Assembly (NCBI GenBank): GCA_016219875.1
Contig: JACRJZ010000091.1
Coordinates: forward strand, 1-64,000
Length of the DNA: 64,000 nt
Origin: Verrucomicrobiota bacterium
Lineage (GTDB): Bacteria > Verrucomicrobiota > Verrucomicrobiia > Limisphaerales > JACRJZ01
Direction: 5' to 3'
The stretch's first letter is position 1; the number at the start of each line of letters is the position of its first letter. Positions 15,237 to 23,841 of the stretch are shown here, piece by piece. A program made the position numbers and the translations under genes. The notes below the pieces were generated by a model that ran no database searches, was not told where the DNA came from, and saw nothing but the letters and a program-made list of their open reading frames with translations.

Positions 15237-16865
15237 ATGAAAGCAGAAGTCAGTCGGGTCGCAATCGCAGTCGCAGTGGCAACACTTTGCCAACTCACCA
15301 CTCAAGGCCAAGTCACCAACTTCGCCAACTTCACCCCGGTTTGCCTGACACTGGATCGGGCGGACGGCCCGGAAGAAGTCGGGCAAGGCATCTTCATCAG
15401 TTTCACCAGTGACGTGGGGCGCATCTACCGGTTTGAATCCTCGACCACGCTCACAAACTGGACGTTGGTGGAAGAGGTCATCGGCACCGACACCAACATG
15501 GAGTTCTACATTCCGATCACGAACATGACGGTCATCCCGCCGGGCACGGGCACTAACGGAGGCGGGCCTCCACCGGGCTTCGAGGGCATGATGATGGCCG
15601 GAGGCGAGAGTGCGACGAGCGGAACCAGGTGGGTGCCGCGGCCGCCACCGCTTCCCTGGGATCCCGCCTACCAAGCACGGCCTCGAACGACGAGCGCGGA
15701 AGGGCTTTCCAGCGAGTCGGGGATGCTCATGGAGATGGACTCGCCTTCGACCAATCCGCCGCCGCGCGCCACGTTCTACCGGGTGGTCTGCCCGGAGGAC
15801 CGCATCCAGTTCCCCGATTTCGAGGACTTCACGGAACAGTTCATGTACTTCGACGTGTGGACCTCCCTGACGGGAACCTACACACTCACGCTCTACCAGG
15901 ATTCGACGCTGGTTTATTCGAACCGGGCGACCGTCCCGAGCGGCGGCCATTTCGGCGTCTATGATCCCGACTACGACCCGGCTTATTGGCCGTACACCGG
16001 ATTCTACAGCGGAAGTGAGTTCAGGGTAAATGTGACGGTCACCAACACCAACGGAGCCAGCGCCACGGCCACGGCCAGGAAGACCATCCGGCGCCGGACC
16101 ATGAACCGCGCCGGCATCACGATCCAGCAATTCGGCGCGCTGGGGTCTTCGGGGACCCTTCAAGAAGATGTCGATGATTGGATGCACTCGTACTTTCTGA
16201 AGAACTACCAAGCCGCCCGACAATACAGCCTCGGGGGCGCGGTTGTGGACCCCTACGTCGATGTCACTGGCGTTCCTCGTATCTACGCCACGAACGACTG
16301 GGCCAGCTTCAAGACCCTGCTCTGCGGCCCAAACCGCCCGGTGCCGCTGACGGACCTCTACTACTTCGGGCACGGCTCGAAGGACGGGATCGGCAGCAAC
16401 AGCGTGCCGAACGCCAACATCCAGGTCCGCGACTTGCAGAACTCGCTCCTCAAGACCAACCCGATGTTCTACGTGTTCCTGGACGGTTGCTCGACGGCGA
16501 AGAATGCCCAACTCCTGAAAGCGTTCATCGGCTACGGTGAGAAGGTGTCCCGCCAGGACTTCATCGACCGAGGCCTGACACCGGCGTTTGGCGCCGGCTG
16601 GAAGAAGCAGGTCGGGTCGTCCTACCTGCTGCAAGGAACCTTGAGGCACCGGCATTTTTGCTTCGTGTGGGATTTCGACTTTCACCTGACACATCGGGAT
16701 TTTGGCGGCAACGGCTATTTCGACCACACATTTGAAGACGCCATCAACTTCGCCAAAGCGCCGCATACACTAGGATTCGACAGGTATATCGAAACGAACG
16801 CCGAAGGCGATCTCTTGGATTGGTTCGGCTGCTACGATTGCTTCTTCGACCATGTCGGACTGTAG
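15237..16865 (+). CDS. Secreted protein with caspase/CHAT-like C-terminal domain
   Basis: A 542-residue exported protein (signal about 1-24, ending TTQGQ). The N-terminal part (about 50-185) has the beta-strand module GRIYRFESSTTLTNWT common in verrucomicrobial secreted proteins, split by a Gly/Pro-rich linker. An Ig-like segment occupies about 205-285. The C-terminal part (about 290-520) shows DLYYFGHGSKDG with His379 and FYVFLDGCSTAK with Cys418. This is the spacing and setting of the His-Cys dyad of clan CD cysteine peptidases (caspase, gingipain, CHAT). I chose the ATG at 15237, preceded by GGAG, over the ATG at 15225. It is followed by a coupled small secreted gene. The peptidase role is inference. 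Confidence 0.7.
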   Translation: MKAEVSRVAIAVAVATLCQLTTQGQVTNFANFTPVCLTLDRADGPEEVGQGIFISFTSDVGRIYRFESSTTLTNWTLVEEVIGTDTNMEFYIPITNMTVIPPGTGTNGGGPPPGFEGMMMAGGESATSGTRWVPRPPPLPWDPAYQARPRTTSAEGLSSESGMLMEMDSPSTNPPPRATFYRVVCPEDRIQFPDFEDFTEQFMYFDVWTSLTGTYTLTLYQDSTLVYSNRATVPSGGHFGVYDPDYDPAYWPYTGFYSGSEFRVNVTVTNTNGASATATARKTIRRRTMNRAGITIQQFGALGSSGTLQEDVDDWMHSYFLKNYQAARQYSLGGAVVDPYVDVTGVPRIYATNDWASFKTLLCGPNRPVPLTDLYYFGHGSKDGIGSNSVPNANIQVRDLQNSLLKTNPMFYVFLDGCSTAKNAQLLKAFIGYGEKVSRQDFIDRGLTPAFGAGWKKQVGSSYLLQGTLRHRHFCFVWDFDFHLTHRDFGGNGYFDHTFEDAINFAKAPHTLGFDRYIETNAEGDLLDWFGCYDCFFDHVGL

Positions 16866-16866
16866 C

Positions 16867-17589
16867 ATGCGTAAACCTATCCTCCTCCTTGTTCTTCTCG
16901 TCCTCGTCGCAGCCGGAGTTCTCCTCTGGCTGCGGTCAGGACATGAGATCAAGCCTCCTGCTGAAGTGACCGAAGCGGAGAGCGCACCCGTGGTTGCGCG
17001 AAGCCCAACGCCGGTTTCGCTCACAAACGAGTCGGAGCCGCCCGAGGTTGTTCTGACGTTCCCTGCCGACCCCAGGCCCGCCGTGCAGAAGTTCTACGAG
17101 TTTGCGCGCGCGGCCAACCTCTACCGCTTCGACCCGCGAGTGATCCATTATTTTGAGGAAACCAACCGCTTTGGGACGGACATCTCATTCCAGACCCCAA
17201 CGCATGGAGTGCAGGTGCTCAACGGGAAAGTGCTCCATGTCATTTCGAACATGGACTCCGCCAACGCGCCGCACGACCGGGAGGGAAAGGGGATTGCGGC
17301 CTGGCACTCCTGCACCGGCACCATGACGGAGGAAGAAGCGCTGGCGGCCACGATGGCCATTCTGCAGGCCATCAATGACACACGAACGATGGAAGCGGTC
17401 CAGAAGGGGAAACGCACCTTTGAAGCCATTCCCATCCACGTCAAAGATCCGAATGGAAACCGAGTTCGGGTGATTCCGTTTCGCACTATCCGGCTCTACG
17501 ACGAGAGAAGAGTGCTTTGCGTTCGCGCGCAGTTCCGGATGGGCGAGACAGGATCCGCAGGGCTGGTTGATTGGTTCAACAACCGGTAG
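16867..17589 (+). CDS. Secreted or membrane-anchored protein of unknown function
   Basis: The ATG follows the stop of the caspase-like gene by one base, so the pair is likely co-translated. The 240-residue protein has an N-terminal hydrophobic segment (MRKPILLLVLLVLVAAGVLLWL), either signal or anchor, followed by a Pro/Glu-rich linker. The globular part (about 60-240) is alpha/beta with no motif I recognise. It may be a partner, inhibitor or substrate of the upstream protein, judged only by coupling. Confidence 0.75.
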   Translation: MRKPILLLVLLVLVAAGVLLWLRSGHEIKPPAEVTEAESAPVVARSPTPVSLTNESEPPEVVLTFPADPRPAVQKFYEFARAANLYRFDPRVIHYFEETNRFGTDISFQTPTHGVQVLNGKVLHVISNMDSANAPHDREGKGIAAWHSCTGTMTEEEALAATMAILQAINDTRTMEAVQKGKRTFEAIPIHVKDPNGNRVRVIPFRTIRLYDERRVLCVRAQFRMGETGSAGLVDWFNNR

Positions 17590-17668
17590 CCAAGGCGGCG
17601 CACTACCTTGGAACCAACGCGAGTTTTCTGCTCGCCCACAACGATCGGGCCGAGGTAAAGGAACAGCC

Positions 17669-18310
17669 ATGCCAGCGCCGGTTGAGACTTTGGGAGACGA
17701 CCGCTCCCGTCGGCCCGTTCTGTGGCTCTTCGGAGCAGGGGTCGTGGCGGTCGTGTTGATCTGGGCCTGGGCCAAACTTCCCACGCCGGCGCAGCGCGTG
17801 GGCGTCCAGTTTGCCGGCTACCGCCTGGGCACGAACGGATATCGAGTGGCGCAGTTCGCGGTGGCCAACAGCAATCGCTTCCCCGTGCGGTGCCGGTTCT
17901 GGGTCACGCCGCCCAACTCCGTTGATTACCGATCTCAGGCGCTGTTTGATCCGGAATACAAGGTGATCGCGGCGAGGAGTGTTTTTCGGCTTGAGGGAGC
18001 CGCGCGCCCGCGGAACGCTCTCGCCCACTATCCGGCGCTACCCGGCACGAACCTGCCCTCGGGACCGTGGGTTCTGCGCGCCAACGTCTGGGACGCGCGC
18101 CCTCCAGGCACGGCCGTGCGGATGCGAGACGCGGTTCAACATTTCCTGGGGAAAGTCGGGCTGTCCCCAGTCGGAAACCTCCTTTCACGGAGAGGACCGT
18201 ATTTCACTTCGAGCGGCATCATCCCGTCAGACGGTCAGACAAGTCTCGAAGACAGAAGCGGCCCCTCCCCCCCTCGCAACCGTGAAGGAGACGGAGTGCC
18301 GCTGCCGTGA
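17669..18310 (+). CDS. Single-pass membrane protein of unknown function (verrucomicrobial type)
   Basis: A 213-residue protein with an AAAGGA ribosome binding site before ATG 17669. One hydrophobic helix lies near 17-35 (VLWLFGAGVVAVVLIWAW). The outside part begins RVGVQFAGYRLGTNGYRVAQFAVANSNRF. A 'function of sequence, followed by NXS/R and bulky residues' pattern like this is seen in many small verrucomicrobial membrane proteins of unknown role. The C-terminus is low in complexity and may be degraded. It overlaps the next small frame by 4 bases. Confidence 0.6.
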   Translation: MPAPVETLGDDRSRRPVLWLFGAGVVAVVLIWAWAKLPTPAQRVGVQFAGYRLGTNGYRVAQFAVANSNRFPVRCRFWVTPPNSVDYRSQALFDPEYKVIAARSVFRLEGAARPRNALAHYPALPGTNLPSGPWVLRANVWDARPPGTAVRMRDAVQHFLGKVGLSPVGNLLSRRGPYFTSSGIIPSDGQTSLEDRSGPSPPRNREGDGVPLP

Positions 18311-18507
18311 GCCTGCTCGGCCTCACTCTCGCCTGTCACAACAACCTCCTGAACTGGTCCGGCGGACAAGCGCCTTACCAAGTGCAGCAGTGCCGGGAGC
18401 TGGGCGCTTCCAACGCCTGGGAAAACGTGGGCGAGCCGGTGCGGACCAATTCCCTGTCGCTGCCCCTCGGCTCCGGCAACCGCTTCCTGCGCGTGCGCGG
18501 GCCGTGA
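18307..18507 (+). pseudogene. Orphan C-terminal beta-module fragment of a larger secreted protein
   Basis: A 66-residue frame opening with GTG in a GTGA overlap. Its content (LLNWSGGQAPYQVQQ ... NAWENVG ... NRFLRVRGP) matches by eye the short beta-sheet module found at the C-terminus of many large verrucomicrobial secreted proteins. On its own it lacks a signal peptide, so I read it as a remnant of a broken gene. It could still be translated by coupling to the gene before it. Confidence 0.5.
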
Positions 18508-18844
18508 AACCCAGCACTGAACTTGAAATCCGAAACAACCTCAAATGCTCCAGGGGCGATTTCAAAACTCCGTAGCAGCCGACGTGAGGAGGCTCTGTCT
18601 TGATTTCAGATTTCGGATTTCAGAATTCGGATTCAAAGAGTGAGCCTCCTCACGTCGGCTGCGACGGTTTTGAAAGAGGCCCTCCAGTGACAGAAATCCA
18701 AAACGGACGGCCTCGATGCTTGCTCAGGCAGTTTCGAGCATTCGAGCTTTAGTCCCTCGGATTCGCTTCGAATTTCGGATTTCGCGCTGCGGATTTTGTG
18801 CCGAGCCGCCGCCATCTGCCATCTGCCTTTTGCCTTGGCCGGTC
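18508..18844. other. 337-bp repeat-filled spacer
   Basis: No gene. It holds the GTAGCAGCC palindrome (18572-18665) and runs of 7-base units: ATTTCGG-type at 18602-18632 and 18771-18790, and CCATCTG-type at 18813-18830. The spacer separates genes converging from both sides. Confidence 0.6.
18572..18665. repeat. GTAGCAGCC palindromic repeat, copy 3
   Basis: 24-base inverted arms with one mismatch (CTGCGAC for CTGCTAC). A 46-base centre carries ATTTCGG-type 7-base units. Outer flanks TTCAAAAC / GTTTTGAA match those of copy 4 at 51178. Confidence 0.9.
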
Positions 18845-20530
18845 CTACTTCCCCTTCTTCTCCTGCGTCTGCATCACGAGGACCCAGTCGCCTTCGGCGG
18901 GCGTGGGGAACTGGCAGGTCTTCTCGGTCACGACGCCGACGGCGGCGCTCTTCTCGCCGGTGCGCGGATTCCACCAGCGGACTTCCGGCGACGGCGGCAG
19001 GGATTCGAGCAGCACTTCCACCGTGCGGTCTTCCGGCACATAGACCAGGAGCACGTCGTTCTTCACCGTGCCCGCGGCGGCGATGTATTTGCGCGGGTTC
19101 TGCGCCCCGGGATTGTTCACGATGCACTCCGGCTTCGGCCGCAACTGCGCGAAGTCGATGGCGGTGAAGAACGCAACCAAGTTCGTCATCTGCTCGGCGG
19201 CGGGCATGGTCAACGCCTTCTGCCACGGGAGCGGGATGCCGGCCCCGGCGTGGTCCGTGGGCGGCTTGGTGCCGTCGTCCCAACCCCAGACGCCGTGGCC
19301 GCCGTAGCTCACGCCGGCGGTGGGCGCGTTGAGGAGCGACCAGTAGATCGTGCGGCGGGTGAGGTCGGCGGAAATGGGCTTCTTCGACTGATAGCCCAGG
19401 TGGCCTTCGTAGGGCGGCTCCAAGTTGATGAACGGACGGTGCGGCGGGTTCTTCCAGTCCTTCGTCACCGGGCCTTCGGTGAGCCAGCGCAGATGGTCGT
19501 CGCTGTCGCCGTGGCCGCTTTGGTAGCCAATGAGGTTGAGCCACTGCTCGCCCTGGAACTCAGGCCAGTTCCAGTGCCGGCCTTGCGGATGCAGCGAGAC
19601 GGGCGCGTGTGCGATGTCGCCAAACACGGCGCGTCCGATGCGCTTCCACTTGTCGCCTTCCGTGCCGAAGTAGTGGCCATCGCCGGGCAGAATCCACACC
19701 ACGGCGTTGGCCTGCCAGCGGGCGACCATGTAGCGCGCCAGCAGAATGGCTTGGTCTTCAGGCAGCGACCATCCGGGGTTCACGGCTGGATTCTTGCCGC
19801 TGCCGATGGCCCACAGGAGCACGGGCACGTTGAGCAGCCCGGCCTTGCTCACGGCGTCGGCCTTGGCGTCGAGACGCTGGAAGAACTTCGGGTTGATCTC
19901 GATCTTCTCCTTGCCGGTGAAGGCGAGTTGCTTGTCCAAGTCGCCGTCGGGCGCGGCACGCCATGGCGTGGCGACCCACTGGACGGCGCTGAACTTCTGG
20001 CGCGAGCGTTCCTTGAGGTAGAGGCTCCAATCCGCCTCCGTCGAGAGCAACGCCCCGTTCCACGCCGTGTCAGACAGGAAGAAGAACGGCGTGCCGTCGT
20101 CGTGCTGAAGATAGAACCCGTCGGCGGAAACCCGCACCGGCCCGTGCTGCTCAAAGCGCGTGGCGCCTTTCGCCTCGACGCAGGTGAAGCTGCCGGATTG
20201 CTGGTGCAGGCCGGTGTTCGCCGCGTCCGAGCAAGTCGTGGTGAAGGACCACGCACCGGTCTGGTTCGGCGCGAAGCGCACGCGCCACGTCGGGCCGCCG
20301 TCCCAGAAGCCGGGCACCTTGATCGGGTCGCCCTTGGGCGGCGTGAAGGTCACGGTGAGCGCGGCTTTCTGCACCGGGTTGTCGTAGGCGGCGCTGCTTT
20401 GGAACGACTGTTCGAAGCGGCCATACTTGGGAACCTCGGCGCCCGAGGCGACGAAGCACGCCAGAGTGAAAGAGGAGAGAAGGAATCCAAGCGCGGCGCG
20501 GGACCGGCTGTTCTGAGTTTTCACGTTCAT
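18845..20530 (-). CDS. Apiosidase-like glycoside hydrolase (DUF5060 + DUF4038, GH140-type)
   Basis: A 561-residue secreted enzyme probably acting on plant cell-wall polysaccharide; characterised GH140 members remove apiose from rhamnogalacturonan II. It has a signal peptide (about 1-30, ending ASGAE) and an N-terminal beta-domain DUF5060 (about 31-130: KYGRFEQSFQ, GFWDGGPTWRVRFAPNQTGAW). The DUF4038 TIM barrel (about 140-460) shows FFFLSDTAWNGALLSTEADWSLYL, VVWILPGDGHYFG, FINLEPPYEG and YGGHGVWGWDDG. The C-terminal beta-domain ends WNPRTGEKSAAV ... DWVLVM. Motif order and length fit the family. It diverges from the next gene. Confidence 0.85.
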   Translation of the reverse strand: MNVKTQNSRSRAALGFLLSSFTLACFVASGAEVPKYGRFEQSFQSSAAYDNPVQKAALTVTFTPPKGDPIKVPGFWDGGPTWRVRFAPNQTGAWSFTTTCSDAANTGLHQQSGSFTCVEAKGATRFEQHGPVRVSADGFYLQHDDGTPFFFLSDTAWNGALLSTEADWSLYLKERSRQKFSAVQWVATPWRAAPDGDLDKQLAFTGKEKIEINPKFFQRLDAKADAVSKAGLLNVPVLLWAIGSGKNPAVNPGWSLPEDQAILLARYMVARWQANAVVWILPGDGHYFGTEGDKWKRIGRAVFGDIAHAPVSLHPQGRHWNWPEFQGEQWLNLIGYQSGHGDSDDHLRWLTEGPVTKDWKNPPHRPFINLEPPYEGHLGYQSKKPISADLTRRTIYWSLLNAPTAGVSYGGHGVWGWDDGTKPPTDHAGAGIPLPWQKALTMPAAEQMTNLVAFFTAIDFAQLRPKPECIVNNPGAQNPRKYIAAAGTVKNDVLLVYVPEDRTVEVLLESLPPSPEVRWWNPRTGEKSAAVGVVTEKTCQFPTPAEGDWVLVMQTQEKKGK

Positions 20531-20676
20531 AGTTCAAGATGCTGCATTCAAAACCCGGCGCATGAGACAGGAATTTTCGTCCGGTGTCAAACCGAGGCCG
20601 GCACGAATTGAACCGCCGCCAGATGGTTGTTGCGTCCCCCGCCGAAATGCCGCACAACACCGCGCCGTTTTTACGT

Positions 20677-21348
20677 ATGAAAAAAGAAACCGCCAAAGCT
20701 CCTGAGAAACAGTTGCTGGACTTGCTTAAAAAGGTGCTGCCCAAGGCCACCCACGATCCGCAACTGGCCGGAAAGATTTACCAAGCCATCGAGGACGAAC
20801 TCAAGGCCAAGTCCCGCGCCGCCTCGTTCGAGAAGTTCTGCCAACGGGTCGAACTGCCCAACCTCGAACCCGCCACGATCGAGAACGTGAAACAGCAGCT
20901 CGCCCAGTCGTTCAGCGACGCCGACGTGGCCATCAAGCCCAATCGCAAGGCGCAGTCCCTTGCGGTCGAGGTTTCGATGGCGGACGGCTCGCAGTTCCGC
21001 AGCGACATCAAAGTGGGCGCCGCCAAGTCCGAAGAAGGCGAAGACAGCGCGCCGCCGCCCAAGTACGTGCCATTCCCCGTCAGCCTGCCGGGCGACAAGG
21101 AGTTGGTCTGGCTCCTGGGCAAACAGGAAACGCTGACGCCGGAGGAAGCCGGCATCGCACTGAACCGGTTGGAGGAAGATTTCTGGGCCTCGAAGACCGG
21201 GCAGAAGCTCCTGAAGGACCGCGTGGAACGATGCTTTCCCGAATTCATCGCCCGCGTGCCGGGCGGCATGTTGAGCGAGGTGGGGCTGAAACGGCACTAC
21301 AAGATGCCTGAGCCGCTCAAGGTCCTCCGCATTGGGCCGAAGCGCTGA
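20677..21348 (+). CDS. Conserved-looking cytosolic protein of unknown function
   Basis: A 223-residue protein with no signal or membrane segment. The N-terminus is helical and basic (KKETAKAPEKQLLDLLKKVLPKA), the middle mixed alpha/beta (NRKAQSLAVEVSMADGSQ), and the C-terminus ends in RIGPKR. A short acidic, Pro-rich linker lies near 125-140. No family is recognised. I chose ATG 20677 because composition turns protein-like there; no clear ribosome binding site marks it. Confidence 0.6.
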   Translation: MKKETAKAPEKQLLDLLKKVLPKATHDPQLAGKIYQAIEDELKAKSRAASFEKFCQRVELPNLEPATIENVKQQLAQSFSDADVAIKPNRKAQSLAVEVSMADGSQFRSDIKVGAAKSEEGEDSAPPPKYVPFPVSLPGDKELVWLLGKQETLTPEEAGIALNRLEEDFWASKTGQKLLKDRVERCFPEFIARVPGGMLSEVGLKRHYKMPEPLKVLRIGPKR

Positions 21349-21432
21349 GCCGGGTTTTTCCCGTCAACTCAAAGCGCCGGCAGACCGACGCGGTTCCAGG
21401 CAGAAAAATGGCGGCGCTCTGCCGAGACGCCG

Positions 21433-22725
21433 TTACGACCGCGCCGCTCGTTGCCAAAGCGACTGGAAGTACTGGCCGCCTTCACTGAGTGAGCCGTCCG
21501 GCTTCACCAGCCAGAATCCGCGCACCAGCTTCGGATCGGTGACGGGCGTGGGCGGTTTCGTTGCGGGCTTGCCGGCGAACTCATTGCAGTAAAGCTCCCA
21601 GTGGGCGATGAAGCGGACGTCCGCCGCGAGCATCGCGCCCATCCACTCGTCAAAGCGCTCCGCGATCCGCTGCGGCTGGTCGTTCTCCGGGACGCCGATC
21701 TCGCCGACATAGACTGCGCCCTGGCCGAACAGCGGCCCGGTGCGCGCACGCCGCCGGATTTCGGCGATGCATTTCCAGAGCGTCAACGGGCTGCTGAGTC
21801 CGTCGTAGGCGCTGTAGGAAACAAGGTCGAGTTCCACGCCGGGCAGAACATGCTCCGTCATGGTGGGGATGTTCTTCCACGCGTCGGCCACGCGGTTCAC
21901 TTCCGCGGCGTGAGCGACGACGCACTTGGCGCCTGGGCCGAACTTCGCGCGCGCCCGCGACACGCCGGCCTGCCGCGCCGCCAGCCAGCGCTGCATCCGT
22001 TCACAACGCTCGCGCCAGTCGGCGGGCGGCGGATTCCATTTCTCGCCCGCGCCGCGCAGCAGCCAATCGCCTTCCCAGTGCTGCAAAACCAACGTCAGCG
22101 CCCGGTCGCGATACGTCTGGTAAAGATGCGCGGTCAGCTCGTGGAACTCTTGCGTGATCGCTTCGTAGAAGTCCGCGCCCTGGCCGGGCTTGCGCCAATT
22201 GTGCTCCGCCGGCGAATGCGCCTCCAGCAAGAGCGTGGAGAACGGCAGCGCGAAGAGCCGCTGGAAGTAATCCGACTTCGCCAGTTCAACGAAGTTCCGG
22301 TAACGCCCCCATTGGCTGTGGAACGGATACGAGTTGGCAATGCCGTCCGGGATAAACCAGAACTTGCCGAGCTGCGTGCCCAGTTCCAACAGCTTCTCCG
22401 CGCCTTCCAGCAGGAACGGCCGCTGGGTCAGGCAATACTTCCCGGCCACGTGCGCCGCGCCCACGCGTGCTCGGAAATCCGCTGGAAGCCGCGTCAGCCT
22501 CGAGGGCCGATGCGACTCGATGAGTGACAGAATCCGCTCGTCTGCTGTCAGGTCTTTCGGCGCTTCCGCTGCGTCACCCAGCCGTGCGAACGGCAGGGCC
22601 AGGGCCGACGTCGCAACAGCGGCAAGGAAAGCCCGCCGGGGAAGCGGTGTCCCCGCGCGGTCCTGCACCAAGGTGGCGGGCGGGATTTGCGAAGCCGGTT
22701 TAGGTCGGGCCGATTTTGGATTCAT
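21433..22725 (-). CDS. Exported TIM-barrel-like protein of unknown substrate (Tat-type signal)
   Basis: A 430-residue protein with an exported N-terminus: PRRAFLAAVATSALALPFARLG near residues 28-50 is a twin-arginine-like signal after a 25-residue leader. The rest looks like a (beta/alpha) barrel of glycosidase type: LVLQHWEGDWLL, KCVVAHAAEVNRV, VELDLVSYSAYDG, VYVGEIGVPEN and FIAHWELYCNEF resemble successive barrel strands. Glu residues in HAAEVN, VGEIGVPE or HWELYCNE could be catalytic. No GH family can be assigned by eye. The start at 22725 is where the protein-like part begins. Confidence 0.7.
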   Translation of the reverse strand: MNPKSARPKPASQIPPATLVQDRAGTPLPRRAFLAAVATSALALPFARLGDAAEAPKDLTADERILSLIESHRPSRLTRLPADFRARVGAAHVAGKYCLTQRPFLLEGAEKLLELGTQLGKFWFIPDGIANSYPFHSQWGRYRNFVELAKSDYFQRLFALPFSTLLLEAHSPAEHNWRKPGQGADFYEAITQEFHELTAHLYQTYRDRALTLVLQHWEGDWLLRGAGEKWNPPPADWRERCERMQRWLAARQAGVSRARAKFGPGAKCVVAHAAEVNRVADAWKNIPTMTEHVLPGVELDLVSYSAYDGLSSPLTLWKCIAEIRRRARTGPLFGQGAVYVGEIGVPENDQPQRIAERFDEWMGAMLAADVRFIAHWELYCNEFAGKPATKPPTPVTDPKLVRGFWLVKPDGSLSEGGQYFQSLWQRAARS

Positions 22726-22810
22726 GTGCCCGCGAGCGTAACACGGACATCGGGAGTGTCCATCCGTGTTCCCGGCGGCAGAAGCTTCGCAAAGTGGGTA
22801 AACTTTTAGC

Positions 22811-22838
22811 CGCTTCAACGCTTCAACGTTTTAACGAC
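22811..22838. repeat. Single arm of 8-bp units
   Basis: CGCTTCAACGCTTCAACG followed by TTTTAACG: units like those of the inverted repeats at 5655, 8571 and 9748, but with no opposite arm nearby. It lies in the divergent spacer before the lytic transglycosylase. Confidence 0.55.
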
Positions 22839-22918
22839 TGTGACTGCGACTCTCCCGCGCTGGGTTCGTCGTGCTTTCTTGCTTTCCACTGTCCTCCTAC
22901 GGTCGCTAAAACTGCGCC

Positions 22919-23515
22919 GTGAAAACAATCTGGCGCTGGGCGTTGTGGACCGCGGTGATCGCGGGCGCAATCGCGCTGCTGGAGTGGTGGCGCTGGGTGC
23001 GGCGGGAGTGCAGTCAGGACCGGCCCATCCTGGCAGCGTCGGAGCGGTACGGCGTCGAACCGGCGCTGGTCAAAGCGGTCGTGTGGCGCGAGAGCCGCTT
23101 TGATCCGCTGGCCAAAGGCCGCCGAGGCGAGGTGGGCCTGATGCAAATCATGGAAGGCACCGCCCACGAGTGGGCCGCCGCGGAAGGGCTGAAGCTGTTT
23201 TATCACCGGCAGTTGTTCGATCCTTGGCGCAACACCCAGGCCGGGGCGTGGTACCTGGCCAAACTCCGCCGGCGTTACCAGCACACGGACAATCCCTTGC
23301 CCTACACGCTGGCCGACTACAACGCCGGACGCGGCAACGTCCTCCGCTGGGCCAAAGGCGCCGCGGCCACCAACAGCGTCGCGTTCATCGAGGCCATCGG
23401 GTTTCCCGGAACGAAACAGTATGTGAGGACGGCGTTGGCGCGCTTCGAGCGATACCGGAAGACGTTCCCCCCAAAGTCGAGGAGCCGTCGGAAATCACGC
23501 CCGCCATGCATCTGA
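22919..23515 (+). CDS. Membrane-anchored lytic transglycosylase (SLT domain)
   Basis: Cleaves the MurNAc-GlcNAc bond of peptidoglycan. The GTG-started 198-residue protein has a signal anchor (about 4-24) and an SLT domain. The catalytic Glu58 sits in WRESRFDP, followed by GEVGLMQIM and later LPYTLADYNAGRGNVLRWA, the family's Gln/Asn-Ala-Gly motif. The C-terminus is basic (PPKSRSRRKSRPP). It is of Slt/MltE size and stands alone before the kdp operon. Confidence 0.92.
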   Translation: MKTIWRWALWTAVIAGAIALLEWWRWVRRECSQDRPILAASERYGVEPALVKAVVWRESRFDPLAKGRRGEVGLMQIMEGTAHEWAAAEGLKLFYHRQLFDPWRNTQAGAWYLAKLRRRYQHTDNPLPYTLADYNAGRGNVLRWAKGAAATNSVAFIEAIGFPGTKQYVRTALARFERYRKTFPPKSRSRRKSRPPCI

Positions 23516-23575
23516 AAAGGGCGACAGACAAGCGAGGCGATCCTGCTGGCCAACGGCTTGGGTTTTAACGATTTT

Positions 23576-23604
23576 TTGACGTTCTGCGCTCCGGTTTTGA
23601 TTAC
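23576..23604 (+). promoter_or_regulatory. Possible kdp promoter
   Basis: TTGACG at 23576-23581, a 17-base spacer, then GATTAC at 23599-23604. The -35 is good and the -10 poor (3 of 6). It lies about 50 bases before the first small kdp ORF, where a KdpE-controlled promoter would be expected. Confidence 0.3.
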
Positions 23605-23655
23605 CGCGCCGGCCAGGGTGACGCCACGTTGCGGGCGTGAGAAACGAATCTCGTT

Positions 23656-23739
23656 ATGAGTGACCTGATCTGCATTGCCCTGGTTGCGGGGTTCTTTGTG
23701 GTGAGCGGCCTCTACGTCCGCTTCTGCGAGAAACTGTAG
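23656..23739 (+). CDS. 27-residue single-pass membrane peptide, first gene of the kdp operon
   Basis: MSDLICIALVAGFFVVSGLY then VRFCEKL: one hydrophobic helix followed by a short basic tail. It ends 8 bases before kdpF, with the GGAG of the kdpF ribosome binding site overlapping its stop. Tiny peptides of this shape precede kdpF in some other kdp operons and are usually left unannotated. It may be an extra lipid-like stabiliser of KdpFABC, as KdpF is. This role is inference. Confidence 0.6.
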   Translation: MSDLICIALVAGFFVVSGLYVRFCEKL

Positions 23740-23747
23740 GAGCACCT

Positions 23748-23831
23748 ATGGAAACCATCCTGGTGAGCCTCGTGGCTCTACTGCTGTTCCTCTACCTGTT
23801 CGTGGCCATGATCCGGCCGGAAAAATTCTGA
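23748..23831 (+). CDS. kdpF: Potassium-transporting ATPase small subunit KdpF
   Basis: A 27-residue membrane peptide, METILVSLVALLLFLYLFVA then MIRPEKF. The ending RPEKF after a single helix is the KdpF signature. It stabilises the KdpABC complex in the inner membrane. A GGAG ribosome binding site lies 7 bases upstream and kdpA starts 10 bases downstream. Confidence 0.85.
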   Translation: METILVSLVALLLFLYLFVAMIRPEKF

Positions 23832-23841
23832 CTGCCCTCCC

